This document shows, piece after piece, positions 34,242 through 42,559 of a stretch of DNA of 46,005 nt; the stretch's first letter is position 1; every line of letters begins with the position of its first letter. Origin of the DNA: JAKPQD01 sp029572965 (GTDB lineage: Bacteria > Bacteroidota > Bacteroidia > Bacteroidales > DTGW01). Position numbers and translations under genes: made by a program. The stretch lies in NCBI GenBank assembly GCA_035374585.1, contig DAOSPF010000024.1, positions 1 to 46,005 on the forward strand. The letters run 5' to 3'. The notes under the pieces were generated by a model. The model was not told the DNA's origin. It did no database searches and saw only the letters and a list, made by a program, of their open reading frames with translations.

Positions 34242-35258
34242 ATGAGAACAAAAAATTTATTTCGTTCGATCGTTGCTGCTACTTTAGCAGTCGTTTCTAC
34301 CAGTGCTTTCGCACAATTAACTACAACAGGTTCTGCTACTGTTGATAAAGGTACTCCATATGCTTATACAAGTCCAACAAGTGGTGCTAATCCAGAAGTT
34401 GTAGATTTTGTAACAGTTGGTAGTACAATGCCTTATTCTGTAGTTCCAGACTCTACTATTCAAACTATTGTAGCATCTGGAGCCCCATTTCAAGCATCTT
34501 CTTACAACTGGCGTTTAGGAACAACTCCACTTGGATCTTTAAGACAAGCTGATGGATCAACAGCTCTTGCTAATATTGCTACCGATCCAGCACCTTATAA
34601 TGCAGGATATTATCTCGATTATGATGTTGCTGTTATTTGGGGTAATACGCCTGGTATTGATTCTATAAAAGTAAGCGAGCATAGCAGAAATAATGGAGGT
34701 CTTCAAACTTGTGATGGAGCAGACACTACTTTATATGTATATGTAATGCCTAAGCCTACTGCTCAGTTTATTGAAGCTGGAACTCTTGCAGGAGCTACTA
34801 ATATTGTTGGTACTGCTAACGATGCTATTGTTGGAGGTTGCGGAATAGCAGGCTCTACACTTCATTTTAATGTAACTTTTACTGGTACTCAAGATTTTTA
34901 TGTTTATTATAGTTCTGTTTATACTCCATTTGGAGGATTAGCTGCCCCAGCTGTTACAGGAAGTGTTACAACGGGATTAGGCGCTGCTAATTTTTATACA
35001 GCTACACCAACTGTTCCAAATACTGACGCAGTTACTGATGCATTTACTTTTGCAATTCCTGCTGCAACTTATGGTAAATATGTATTTACCCTTACTGGCG
35101 TAAATGACTTAGTATCAAGAAAATCTCTTACTGCAGCAGATATGGGTACTTTAGTTAATACTACAGGATCTGCTCCAGCTGGACCAACTTTGACAGTTTA
35201 TTCATTGCCTACTCCTACTACAGGTAGGGTATTACATGTAACTAACCAAGGTTGGTAG
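34242..35258 (+). CDS. Second exported protein of the type IX locus, paralog, probably highly expressed
   Basis: The 338-residue protein has a signal peptide (MRTKNLFRSIVAATLAVVSTSAFAQ) and the same plan as the gene before it: YSVVPDSTIQ, a VIWGNTPGIDSIKVSEHS module ending in TCDGADTTLYVYVMPKP, a GGCGIAGSTLHFNVTFTG strand pair, YVFTLTGVNDLVSRKSL, and the tail LPTPTTGRVLHVTNQGW. Its codons are strongly biased to GCT, ACT, GGT, GTT and CCA, unlike its neighbour, which uses more C-ending codons. Such bias suits a very abundant protein, for example a main structural subunit. No enzyme motif is seen. The function is inferred from the neighbours. Confidence 0.8.
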   Translation: MRTKNLFRSIVAATLAVVSTSAFAQLTTTGSATVDKGTPYAYTSPTSGANPEVVDFVTVGSTMPYSVVPDSTIQTIVASGAPFQASSYNWRLGTTPLGSLRQADGSTALANIATDPAPYNAGYYLDYDVAVIWGNTPGIDSIKVSEHSRNNGGLQTCDGADTTLYVYVMPKPTAQFIEAGTLAGATNIVGTANDAIVGGCGIAGSTLHFNVTFTGTQDFYVYYSSVYTPFGGLAAPAVTGSVTTGLGAANFYTATPTVPNTDAVTDAFTFAIPAATYGKYVFTLTGVNDLVSRKSLTAADMGTLVNTTGSAPAGPTLTVYSLPTPTTGRVLHVTNQGW

Positions 35259-35310
35259 TAGATATTTTAATTTAACCAAAATATCTCATGGTAAAGATAT
35301 AGCCCAAAAC

Positions 35311-35338
35311 GGGGTATTGCCTGAGCAGGCAATACCCC
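35311..35338. terminator. Perfect 13-bp hairpin after the second exported gene
   Basis: GGGGTATTGCCTG pairs with CAGGCAATACCCC across a 2-base loop. It has no T-run, so it may protect the 3' end of the upstream mRNA rather than terminate. A 9-bp AGATATTTT/AAAATATCT pair lies just before it. Confidence 0.6.
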
Positions 35339-35507
35339 ATAGCGGGCAATCATGAGTATAAATGGTTGGGAATTGTTGTGTTTCCTGGTAAAGGGAAGCC
35401 ATACATGTGCATATAGGTTTATACTGCATTCATTATATATGAATTGGGTTTTGTGCAAGCATATATAAAAGCAATGGGTTACTTATACCATATTATATTA
35501 TATAAAA

Positions 35508-36611
35508 GTGTTAAAAACTAAGCATACCATATTAATATTATTGCTATTATCTGTCTTTGCCTGGGGCAAGGCGCAGGTAATGGATACGGTATGTACACAA
35601 AGCATCGTTGGATTCTATACAAAACCAGATGCTCTTATTACCGACTACCATATTATGTGGCACTTAGATTTTGATACTTCCAAAATTGTTGACTCAAAAA
35701 CCACACTTAACGGCGACACCCTGAAAATACACTTTGGCAACTCAAAAGGCTGGTTCAGGGTTGGGGGCCAGATTATCTCTGACATTGGTCCTACAGGACT
35801 GAATAAATGCGAGGGCGATATTGTTTGGGACTCGGTATATGTATGGGGCTATGGCAATATTGACCTTCCCGACACCCTTATCCGATGCGAAAATGAACCG
35901 TTTGTACTTGCTGTTGACGAAGGACTTCGGAGTTATAAGTGGAGCTCGCTAAATGGCAATGGAAACGTATATAGAGGTATAGCTACAAAATCGGATACCA
36001 TCTGGGTATCAGCCAGGGATCAGCACAACTGCTTATTGACCGATACTACCAAATTGACAGTTTATCCGTTGCCGACATTTGATATCCTCGACTACAGAAG
36101 TGGCAAAGCTATAAAAGACACCATGCTTTGCGGTACCGACCAGGTAACATTGGATGCCAACAGTTTCGCTACATACCTCAACTGGAACACAGGTGAAATC
36201 TCGCAGCAAATTGTTGTTAACCCCATTGAGCTAAATACTAAGGATACTGTCAGGTATTATAAAGCCACCGCTATAATGGACTATGAATATGCAAGCTGCC
36301 AATATGAAGATTCTGTAGCAGTGCTTGCCTGCTTCACTGGCGAAATCGAAGGTATCCCTACAGTTATTACCCCTAACGGAGATGGCCACAATGACGACTG
36401 GAATATTCCTAACCTCAACAGAGACCCTGCATGTACCATAGACATTTACGACCGTTGGGGCAGATTAGTATTCCACTCAAGAGGCTATGCCAAAAATTGG
36501 GACGGCAAGGGCAATGACGGTAAAGCTTTACCTATGGATAACTACTTCTATATTATCAAACTGAGTGGCAATACCAAAACTTTAATCGGTAATATTACCA
36601 TCATCAGGTAA
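35508..36611 (+). CDS. Type B sorting-domain protein (gliding motility-associated C-terminal domain)
   Basis: The 367-residue protein starts with a GTG and a signal peptide (MLKTKHTILILLLLSVFAWG). The middle has PKD/Ig-like segments with Cys-Gly-Asp elements (NKCEGDIVWDSVYVWG). Residues from about 284 are a type B C-terminal sorting domain: VITPNGDGHNDDWNIP, CTIDIYDRWGRLVFHSRGYAKNWDGK, LPMDNYFYIIKL and a final IGNITIIR. This domain sends proteins across the outer membrane through the type IX system, and such substrates usually need a nearby PorP/SprF protein, which is the next gene. It may anchor the two exported proteins upstream. Confidence 0.9.
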   Translation: MLKTKHTILILLLLSVFAWGKAQVMDTVCTQSIVGFYTKPDALITDYHIMWHLDFDTSKIVDSKTTLNGDTLKIHFGNSKGWFRVGGQIISDIGPTGLNKCEGDIVWDSVYVWGYGNIDLPDTLIRCENEPFVLAVDEGLRSYKWSSLNGNGNVYRGIATKSDTIWVSARDQHNCLLTDTTKLTVYPLPTFDILDYRSGKAIKDTMLCGTDQVTLDANSFATYLNWNTGEISQQIVVNPIELNTKDTVRYYKATAIMDYEYASCQYEDSVAVLACFTGEIEGIPTVITPNGDGHNDDWNIPNLNRDPACTIDIYDRWGRLVFHSRGYAKNWDGKGNDGKALPMDNYFYIIKLSGNTKTLIGNITIIR

Positions 36612-36716
36612 ATAACGTTCATCACTAAAAAAATGCCATTCATGTAAAAGACTGAAGATGTTTTTGAAACAAAAAAATAAAAAATTTATATTTACACGCT
36701 AAAGAAAAAAAGTTGC

Positions 36717-37712
36717 ATGTACAAATTAAAAATGAGGATATTAACTCTTTTCCTGTTAATGTTAGCTATAAAAACAGTAAGTGTTTATGGCCAACAAGAA
36801 CCCTCATATACCCAATACATGTACAACATGTTTTTGACTAATCCTGCCGCAGCTGGCAGTGATGGATCTACCTCTGTAAGTTTTACCGGAAGGGAACAAT
36901 GGATAGGCTTCCCCGGTGCACCAAAAACCCACTCACTGTCAGCACAAACAAGGGTGCTGAAAAATAGCTTTATAGCTAAAGCCTTAAACTTACGTAAAAA
37001 ATTCAGCCGTCGTTCGAGCAGCGGACGTATTGGTGCCGGTGCTCATATTTTTAGCGACATCAACGGGCCTGTAATGCGTACCGGGCTTCACCTTACTTAT
37101 GCTTATCACATTACTATCAGGCAAAGCCAGTTGTCTTTCGGTTTGACAATGATGCCTTACCAATTTAACACCATTAATAGCTTTTTTAAAAATTACGACA
37201 CTAACGATCCATTAATGATCAATTTAAAGCCAAGGTATGTTATTGATGGCAACTTTGGTATGCTTTATACCACGCCCGAATATTTTGGGGGGCTATCTGT
37301 TACTAACCTTTTTGAAAGTAACATCAAGTTTGGCGATAACTCAACTGCCGGATACCAAATATTACGTCATTACTGTATCATGGGAGGGTACAAATTCCCT
37401 GTCAACAGGTATATCACCATAGAACCAACTTCTTTAATCAAATTTACCGAAATGGGGAGCTTCCAGATGGACATTACCGGTCGTGTATTTTACAGAGATG
37501 ACTACTGGGGCGGACTTGGTTATCGTACAGGGGCTAATGCCGGGGCTATCTCGCTATTAGCCGGCATACGCTTAAAAAAATACTATTTTGGGTATGCCTT
37601 TGACTTAAGTTTATCTCCTATCCAACAATATTCATACGGTTCGCACGAATTCATATTTATGCTTAAGTTTGGCGAAAACGCCCGTCGTTACCGCTGGTTG
37701 AACCGTTATTAG
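36717..37712 (+). CDS. Type IX secretion membrane protein, PorP/SprF family
   Basis: The 331-residue outer-membrane protein has a signal peptide (MRILTLFLLMLAIKTVSVYG) and the family's opening QQEPSYTQYMYNMFLTNPAAAGS, then GREQWIGFPGAPKTHSLSA. The remainder alternates in the way of beta-barrel strands and closes with HEFIFMLKFGENA. PorP/SprF proteins are partners of single type IX substrates, for instance SprF for the gliding adhesin SprB. Here it most likely handles the type B sorting-domain protein one gene upstream. A start at the second Met (MRILTLF) is possible. Confidence 0.93.
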   Translation: MYKLKMRILTLFLLMLAIKTVSVYGQQEPSYTQYMYNMFLTNPAAAGSDGSTSVSFTGREQWIGFPGAPKTHSLSAQTRVLKNSFIAKALNLRKKFSRRSSSGRIGAGAHIFSDINGPVMRTGLHLTYAYHITIRQSQLSFGLTMMPYQFNTINSFFKNYDTNDPLMINLKPRYVIDGNFGMLYTTPEYFGGLSVTNLFESNIKFGDNSTAGYQILRHYCIMGGYKFPVNRYITIEPTSLIKFTEMGSFQMDITGRVFYRDDYWGGLGYRTGANAGAISLLAGIRLKKYYFGYAFDLSLSPIQQYSYGSHEFIFMLKFGENARRYRWLNRY

Positions 37713-37988
37713 GGTTTAGGGGTTAGTGTTTAGTACCTCACCCTTTCAAATTCATTTTAACTTATTGCTTTAAAATTTTCATGCCCTTATAATGTAATGA
37801 ATTTTCATGCAATGTCTGGGGCAAACATTGGGCTATCGTAAAAAGTTTAATTTTAGGGCTGTAACTTCTTAAAGAAGAAGTAGTAGAAGTATAATCAATC
37901 AAAGTTTCAACAAAGAATACAAAGCGATAATAATCAACGATAATCTTTTACCATATCCCCCCCTTTTTAAGAGGTTGTTGGGATTTTT

Positions 37989-38720
37989 TTACTCTCCTCC
38001 TTTCTCAAAAGTAACATCGCCGCCGCTGGATAAACGGACATCCCGTCTTATGGGGCTGCCAATTACTTTTACATCTCCGCCACTGCTGGCTTCGGCAATA
38101 ATTTCTTCTTTTACACAAACAGCAATATCAGCACCTGATGAAGCATTAGCTTTTGTGGTGCCAGCTATCAAACTTTTTGCTTTAATATCTGCACCAGAAG
38201 AAGCTGTAGCATTAAATACAGTAGCCTCTCCCAAAATGTTAATATCTGCCCCGGAAGAACTATTGGCAACAACATACTTGCCCCTCACTTCAACAGTAAT
38301 ATCAGCAGCGCTGCTGGCATCCATTTCAAGATAATCAGTTTTGATAAGGCCTGCACCTTTTATATCTGCTCCTGATGAAGCATACAGCTTTTCAATATTT
38401 ACAGCAGTTACATAAATTTTGACTTTAGTAGGCTTTGAGCGGCCTTCACTTCTGTAGATATTCAACACCCCGTCATTGTTTTCAAACTTTACATATTCAA
38501 GCATGTTTTCATCAGTTTCAATGACCACACGCTCAAAAGAGTCCTGCACTAAAGTAACATCCAGTCCTGCAGACACGCAAACCCCTTTAAAGTCCTTCAC
38601 ATCAATTTCCTTTTTTACTATTTTGCCATTGCCTGCGATTAACTCCACGTTAGAGCATGAAATAAGGCCAACAAAAAATAGCATGATGGCCACGAGCACA
38701 GTTGATTTTTCTCTTTTCAT
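37989..38720 (-). CDS. DUF2807 lipoprotein with SSGADI repeats
   Basis: A lipoprotein signal ends in LISC with the acylated Cys near residue 22. The 243-residue protein is a DUF2807 (head GIN) domain: FKGVCVSAGLDVTLVQDS, then strands with the repeat SSGADI/SSAADI/SSGGDV about every 18-24 residues (at least six copies), as in a right-handed beta-helix. It should be attached to the periplasmic face or surface. The family's function is unknown. It converges on the PorP/SprF gene across 276 bases with no gene. Confidence 0.92.
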   Translation of the reverse strand: MKREKSTVLVAIMLFFVGLISCSNVELIAGNGKIVKKEIDVKDFKGVCVSAGLDVTLVQDSFERVVIETDENMLEYVKFENNDGVLNIYRSEGRSKPTKVKIYVTAVNIEKLYASSGADIKGAGLIKTDYLEMDASSAADITVEVRGKYVVANSSSGADINILGEATVFNATASSGADIKAKSLIAGTTKANASSGADIAVCVKEEIIAEASSGGDVKVIGSPIRRDVRLSSGGDVTFEKGGE

Positions 38721-38895
38721 CCGTAAATAATTTTTTTAATAAGGCCGGATGAACCCCGAAGGGCTCTCCGAAGGAAAACTCGCATGATGAATTATCATCC
38801 TTGTTTGTGTTTAACGAATCATGCTCGTTTCATTTTATTATAGTTTAATTTTGAAACTATGACGGTCGGAGAGAATCAAAAGTTACAGAAAAAAA

Positions 38896-40287
38896 CTACA
38901 AATGTATTACTTCGCCATAAGCCTGGGCAGCAGCCTCCATAATAGCCTCGCTCATGGTCGGGTGTGGATGTATGGCTTTAATCAACTCATGTCCTGTAGT
39001 TTCAAGTTTTCGGGCAACAACAAGCTCTGCAATCATCTCGGTTACATTAAGGCCAATAAGATGTGCCCCAAGCAACTCACCATATTTTGCATCAAAAATA
39101 AGTTTGACAAAACCATCTTTACTGCCTGCTGCACTGGCCTTACCTGATGCCATATACGGAAATTTACCTACCTTTATCTCGTGCCCTTTTTCTTTAGCTT
39201 CTTTTTCGGTCATGCCCACAGAAGCAATTTCGGGAGTTGTATAAACACATGCCGGAATATTGCTATAATCAACAGGTTCAGGATTTAGCCCGGCTATTTT
39301 TTCAACACAAACAATACCTTCAGCCGATGCTACATGCGCCAATGCCGGCCCCGGAACGATATCGCCAATGGCATAAATGCCTTTTACATTGGTTTGGTAA
39401 TATTCATCAACAACAACTTTACCTTTCTCAACTTTAATGCCCAAATTTTCAAGGCCAATATTCTCAATATTAGGAGTAATGCCAACAGCAGAGAGTACAA
39501 CCTCAGCTTCCTTAACTATTTCACCATTAGGTGTTTTTATCTTCACTTCACAAACATCCCCTTTTACTTGAACAGCCTCAACTGAAGAATTGGTAAGCAC
39601 TTCCATGCCATCCTTTTTAAACGAACGTTCGAGTTGTTTTGACACGTCCTCATCTTCAAGCGGTACAATGGCAGGCAGAAATTCTACCAACGTGACTTTT
39701 GTTCCCATGGTATTGTAAAACGCTGCAAATTCGCTACCAATAGCTCCAGAACCTACTACTACCATTGACTTTGGAAGTTTTGGCAGCGTCAAGGCCTGTC
39801 TGTAGCCGATAATTTTCACCCCGTCTTGTTTCAAATTGGGCAACTCCTTTGACCTTGCCCCGGTAGCCAAAATGATATGCTGTGCTGTCAATTCTTTCTT
39901 TGAGCCATCTGCCGCTTCAACCTCAACAGTATTAACAGCTTTTAGCTTTCCAAACCCTGCAATAACCTCAATCTTGTTTTTTTTCATCAAAAACTGAACC
40001 CCTTTGCTCATGCCTTCAGCAACAGTCCTGCTGCGCTTTACAACAGCGTCAAAATCAACAGCAGCCTCTCCCGGCAGCTTAATACCATACTCAGCAGCAT
40101 GTTTGGCATAACTATAAACCTGGGCACTCTTGAGTAGCGCCTTTGTAGGAATGCAACCCCAATTAAGGCAAATACCCCCTATTTCACTGCGCTCGACAAT
40201 AGCTACTTTCTTTCCCAGCTGTGAAGCCCTGATAGCAGCCACATAACCTCCAGGGCCACTTCCTATGACAATGATATCGTAGTCCAT
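38896..40287 (-). CDS. lpdA: Dihydrolipoyl dehydrogenase
   Basis: This is the E3 subunit that reoxidises the lipoyl group of 2-oxo acid dehydrogenase or glycine cleavage complexes with NAD. Motifs: FAD-binding IVIGSGPGGYVAA, redox disulfide Cys pair in GGICLNWGCIPTKALL, NAD-binding MVVVGSGAIGSEFAAF, second FAD site GIYAIGDIVPGPALAHVA and the C-terminal catalytic His-Glu in HPHPTMSEAI. The length of 463 residues is normal. No E1 or E2 gene is in the window, so which complex it serves is unknown. Confidence 0.96.
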   Translation of the reverse strand: MDYDIIVIGSGPGGYVAAIRASQLGKKVAIVERSEIGGICLNWGCIPTKALLKSAQVYSYAKHAAEYGIKLPGEAAVDFDAVVKRSRTVAEGMSKGVQFLMKKNKIEVIAGFGKLKAVNTVEVEAADGSKKELTAQHIILATGARSKELPNLKQDGVKIIGYRQALTLPKLPKSMVVVGSGAIGSEFAAFYNTMGTKVTLVEFLPAIVPLEDEDVSKQLERSFKKDGMEVLTNSSVEAVQVKGDVCEVKIKTPNGEIVKEAEVVLSAVGITPNIENIGLENLGIKVEKGKVVVDEYYQTNVKGIYAIGDIVPGPALAHVASAEGIVCVEKIAGLNPEPVDYSNIPACVYTTPEIASVGMTEKEAKEKGHEIKVGKFPYMASGKASAAGSKDGFVKLIFDAKYGELLGAHLIGLNVTEMIAELVVARKLETTGHELIKAIHPHPTMSEAIMEAAAQAYGEVIHL

Positions 40288-40431
40288 AATATTAGTTTTT
40301 CTGTTTTAATGGAATTAAACAACTTAAATGAAAAAAAAGTTCAGTTTTAATACTAACCCTAAAATCCCCTAAAGGGGACTTGTTACAATCAAGCAGTTAA
40401 AATCATTTTTAGAAATTTCAAGTCTTCCTTC

Positions 40432-40486
40432 ATTAATCATTAACCATTTACCATTAATAATTATCATTTATCATTCAACATTAACA
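40432..40486. repeat. Degenerate array of 7-bp units overlapping a stop codon
   Basis: Units in phase are ATTAATC, ATTAACC, ATTTACC, ATTAATA, ATTATC (one base short), ATTTATC, ATTCAAC and ATTAACA. The array runs through the stop codon of the DUF2797 gene (40471-40473) into its last codons. Confidence 0.7.
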
Positions 40487-41271
40487 CTCACCTTATACCC
40501 GCCAAATTTCCTGATGTTCAACACTCCCCCATCTTCAAATATCAGGTATTGCCCTCTTATCCCGGACAATTTACCCTCAATATCAGGTTGTTTTTCCAAA
40601 TCCAGGCTTTTGACCTTCTGAGGATAAGCATTTACAGGATATTGAAAATCTACTACCTGTTCATTTTCTGAAAGATACCCAAGCAAATCAGAAGGTAATA
40701 CGGATGCTACTTTGTCAAAAATAGCATCAAATGAAGGCTCTTTCTCTACTTTGTTGGTAAGCATAGACCGCCAGTTGGTTTTATCAGGCAGATACTGTTT
40801 CAGGGCAACTTCTATGCAGCCTGCCAGATACCTGTTTGGTGTACGAGCTATAATACGGGTTTTTTCAGCACCCTGGTCAATCCATCGATAAGGAATCTGG
40901 GTATGTCGCGTTATACCCACTTTTATATGGTCAACAGAAGCCAGGTACACAATATGTTCAATGAGGCAATGCGCTTTGGCAAACTCCATATCTCTGGCTA
41001 TTCCTTCGTGGGCACGACAAAGCTCGGGACGAAAAACACATTCTTCGGTTTCGGGGGCAGAGGTAAAACATGTATAACAATAGCCTTGCTGAAATGAGGT
41101 TTTGGTGCGCTTTCCACATTTGATGCAGTATATCTCGCCAGCATAACTAATGCGTACAAGCTTTCCAAGCCATTGGTTGATGTTTATTTTCTCATTTCCT
41201 GACTCCAGAAAATAGGTTATTGGCGATGTATGCTCGGAAATCAGTTTTCCTAAAATGCAATTGTAATTCAT
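40471..41271 (-). CDS. DUF2797 protein with zinc-ribbon-like Cys and GIY-YIG-like segment
   Basis: The 266-residue protein matches DUF2797. Residues about 45-75 contain two Cys pairs (IYCIKCGKRTKTSF, then GYCYTCF) that look like a zinc ribbon. Residues about 105-140 contain VYLASVDHIKVGITRHTQIPYRWIDQGA, similar to GIY-YIG or T5orf172 nuclease cores, and the later ALKQYLPDKTNW fits the same fold. A nucleic-acid role is plausible but unproven. The C-terminal codons overlap an array of 7-mers. Confidence 0.8.
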   Translation of the reverse strand: MNYNCILGKLISEHTSPITYFLESGNEKININQWLGKLVRISYAGEIYCIKCGKRTKTSFQQGYCYTCFTSAPETEECVFRPELCRAHEGIARDMEFAKAHCLIEHIVYLASVDHIKVGITRHTQIPYRWIDQGAEKTRIIARTPNRYLAGCIEVALKQYLPDKTNWRSMLTNKVEKEPSFDAIFDKVASVLPSDLLGYLSENEQVVDFQYPVNAYPQKVKSLDLEKQPDIEGKLSGIRGQYLIFEDGGVLNIRKFGGYKVSVNVE

Positions 41272-41355
41272 GAGAAAATATTTATTATAAACTTTTTGGT
41301 ACTATGGAATATCCATGATACGATTTTTATATTCTTTTTAGTGAGTTCAGTTACA

Positions 41356-41799
41356 TCATGGATGTTTCATTATCATCCTATATAAATCATCCGTATTTAC
41401 GAACTTTATCCATTTCTTCTTTTGCAAGCCTCTTATCAGCCTTTTATCCCCGCTCCATAATTTTCCCCTGATATGTTCAGTTAATGCAACAAATTCGCAA
41501 TCGTCAACATCAACATCTTTCGTTAACAATTCACAATCATAATATATTTCTTTGGGGATCAGGCTAATATTAACAAATCTGATGCGACTTGTTATCAAAC
41601 TTATCATCCTGTCTAAGTCATAATTGGAATACCCTGTCAAGCTAATGATTTTATCGCGATGGCTACTAATCTCGTATATAAGTCGCTCAGTAGAATAAAA
41701 ATTTAACCTGGTCTTAGGTTGCAGAATTATCTGGGAAATATATGAATTGGTGCTAAGTAAGGCGCTAAATACTATGTTGGTATCTACAACAATCCTCAT
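41356..41799 (-). CDS. PIN-domain toxin, COG1569-like
   Basis: The 147-residue protein opens with MRIVVDTNIVFSALLS, the first Asp of a PIN nuclease site, and has Glu in RLIYEISSH and the Asp pair of DVDVDDCEFVALTEH, then SGDKRLI with the last acidic residue. Such proteins cut RNA with Mg and act as toxins. It is coupled to the small upstream gene by a 4-base ATGA overlap, the usual antitoxin-toxin layout. The resemblance to the putative-toxin PIN family of COG1569 is from the N-terminus. Confidence 0.88.
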   Translation of the reverse strand: MRIVVDTNIVFSALLSTNSYISQIILQPKTRLNFYSTERLIYEISSHRDKIISLTGYSNYDLDRMISLITSRIRFVNISLIPKEIYYDCELLTKDVDVDDCEFVALTEHIRGKLWSGDKRLIRGLQKKKWIKFVNTDDLYRMIMKHP

Positions 41800-41999
41800 A
41801 GATTAAGCGTCGATTTAGTTGCAGCCCAACGTCCTTTCTTTATTGTTTTAACCAGTTCATCAACATCTTTTTGGGTTGCTTTTGATTTCTTGGCAATTTC
41901 TTTATATTCAAGCAAGTCGGCCATATCCTGCAACTCATCTACATTGGTATCTGCTGGCAACCTGAAAATTATTTCCTTATTTGTCCTTTCTATAATCAT
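41796..41999 (-). CDS. Putative antitoxin of the PIN pair
   Basis: The 67-residue protein starts MIIERTNKEIIFRLPADTNVDELQDMADLLEY and has a basic end (KTIKKGRWAATKSTLNL). The short beta-then-helix N-terminus and tail resemble VapB-like antitoxins, which bind operator DNA and wrap the toxin. It overlaps the PIN gene by 4 bases. Family assignment rests mainly on size and position. Confidence 0.75.
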   Translation of the reverse strand: MIIERTNKEIIFRLPADTNVDELQDMADLLEYKEIAKKSKATQKDVDELVKTIKKGRWAATKSTLNL

Positions 42000-42061
42000 C
42001 GCCTTACAATTTAGGTAAAGTTAGTTTTTTTGAGTCATTTTTGCAAGAAGGGAGCACTTCC

Positions 42062-42505
42062 TCAAATCCAACGCCTGACTTTACTTTTATAAGCATCATA
42101 TTCCTGGCCAAAAGCCTCTTTCATAAGTTTCTCTTCCTGAGGAATAACAAGCCCATTGACGAGCAACACAAAAACAAAACAAGCAAGGATTGACAACATA
42201 TTGGTAGAACAAATGCCAAACCCCAACAACAACAGAAACATACCAATATACATCGGGTTTCGCGACTTGGCAAAAACGCCTTCGGTAATCATGGACGAAG
42301 ATGGCTTTATTTCTAGTGTAGTATTGTGCTTTTTGAACAAGTCCCAGGTTTTGCTCATGATGGCAAAGCCCAATACAACACTTAACAACCCAGCCAGGTT
42401 ATAAGGGAAATCTATCACGTTGAACTTTGGACAGCAAAAATAGAATGCTACAGTCAGAATCAAAGTCAACAAAACAAACACAGGAGGAACAAGCAGCTTT
42501 TTCAT
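42062..42505 (-). CDS. Isoprenylcysteine carboxyl methyltransferase-like membrane protein
   Basis: The 147-residue protein has three to four membrane segments (about residues 5-25, 35-53, 90-118) and the ICMT/PEMT signature: NPMYIGMFLLLLGFG and a C-terminal EEKLMKEAFGQEYDAYKSKVRRWI with the conserved Glu-Glu pair. Bacterial members methylate lipids or other small substrates with S-adenosylmethionine; the target is not known. Its start codon lies within an array of 14-bp units that joins it to the gene upstream. Confidence 0.88.
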   Translation of the reverse strand: MKKLLVPPVFVLLTLILTVAFYFCCPKFNVIDFPYNLAGLLSVVLGFAIMSKTWDLFKKHNTTLEIKPSSSMITEGVFAKSRNPMYIGMFLLLLGFGICSTNMLSILACFVFVLLVNGLVIPQEEKLMKEAFGQEYDAYKSKVRRWI

Positions 42506-42559
42506 TATTCATTGTCCATTATTCATTCTTCATTATTCATTCTTCATTATTCATTGTCC
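42504..42559. repeat. Four 14-bp units bridging a stop and a start codon
   Basis: The units ATTATTCATTGTCC, ATTATTCATTCTTC, ATTATTCATTCTTC and ATTATTCATTGTCC lie end to end, each made of two 7-mers. On the minus strand the array contains the last two codons and stop of the Cys/Met-type gene (42551-42559) and reaches the start codon of the methyltransferase (42505-42503). Confidence 0.9.

Noticed and set aside
34090..35258. LPxTG sortase signal in the tails LPTPVTG and LPTPTTG
   Set aside because: The spacing is not LPxTG, there is no following membrane helix or basic tail, and the organism is a Gram-negative Bacteroidota.
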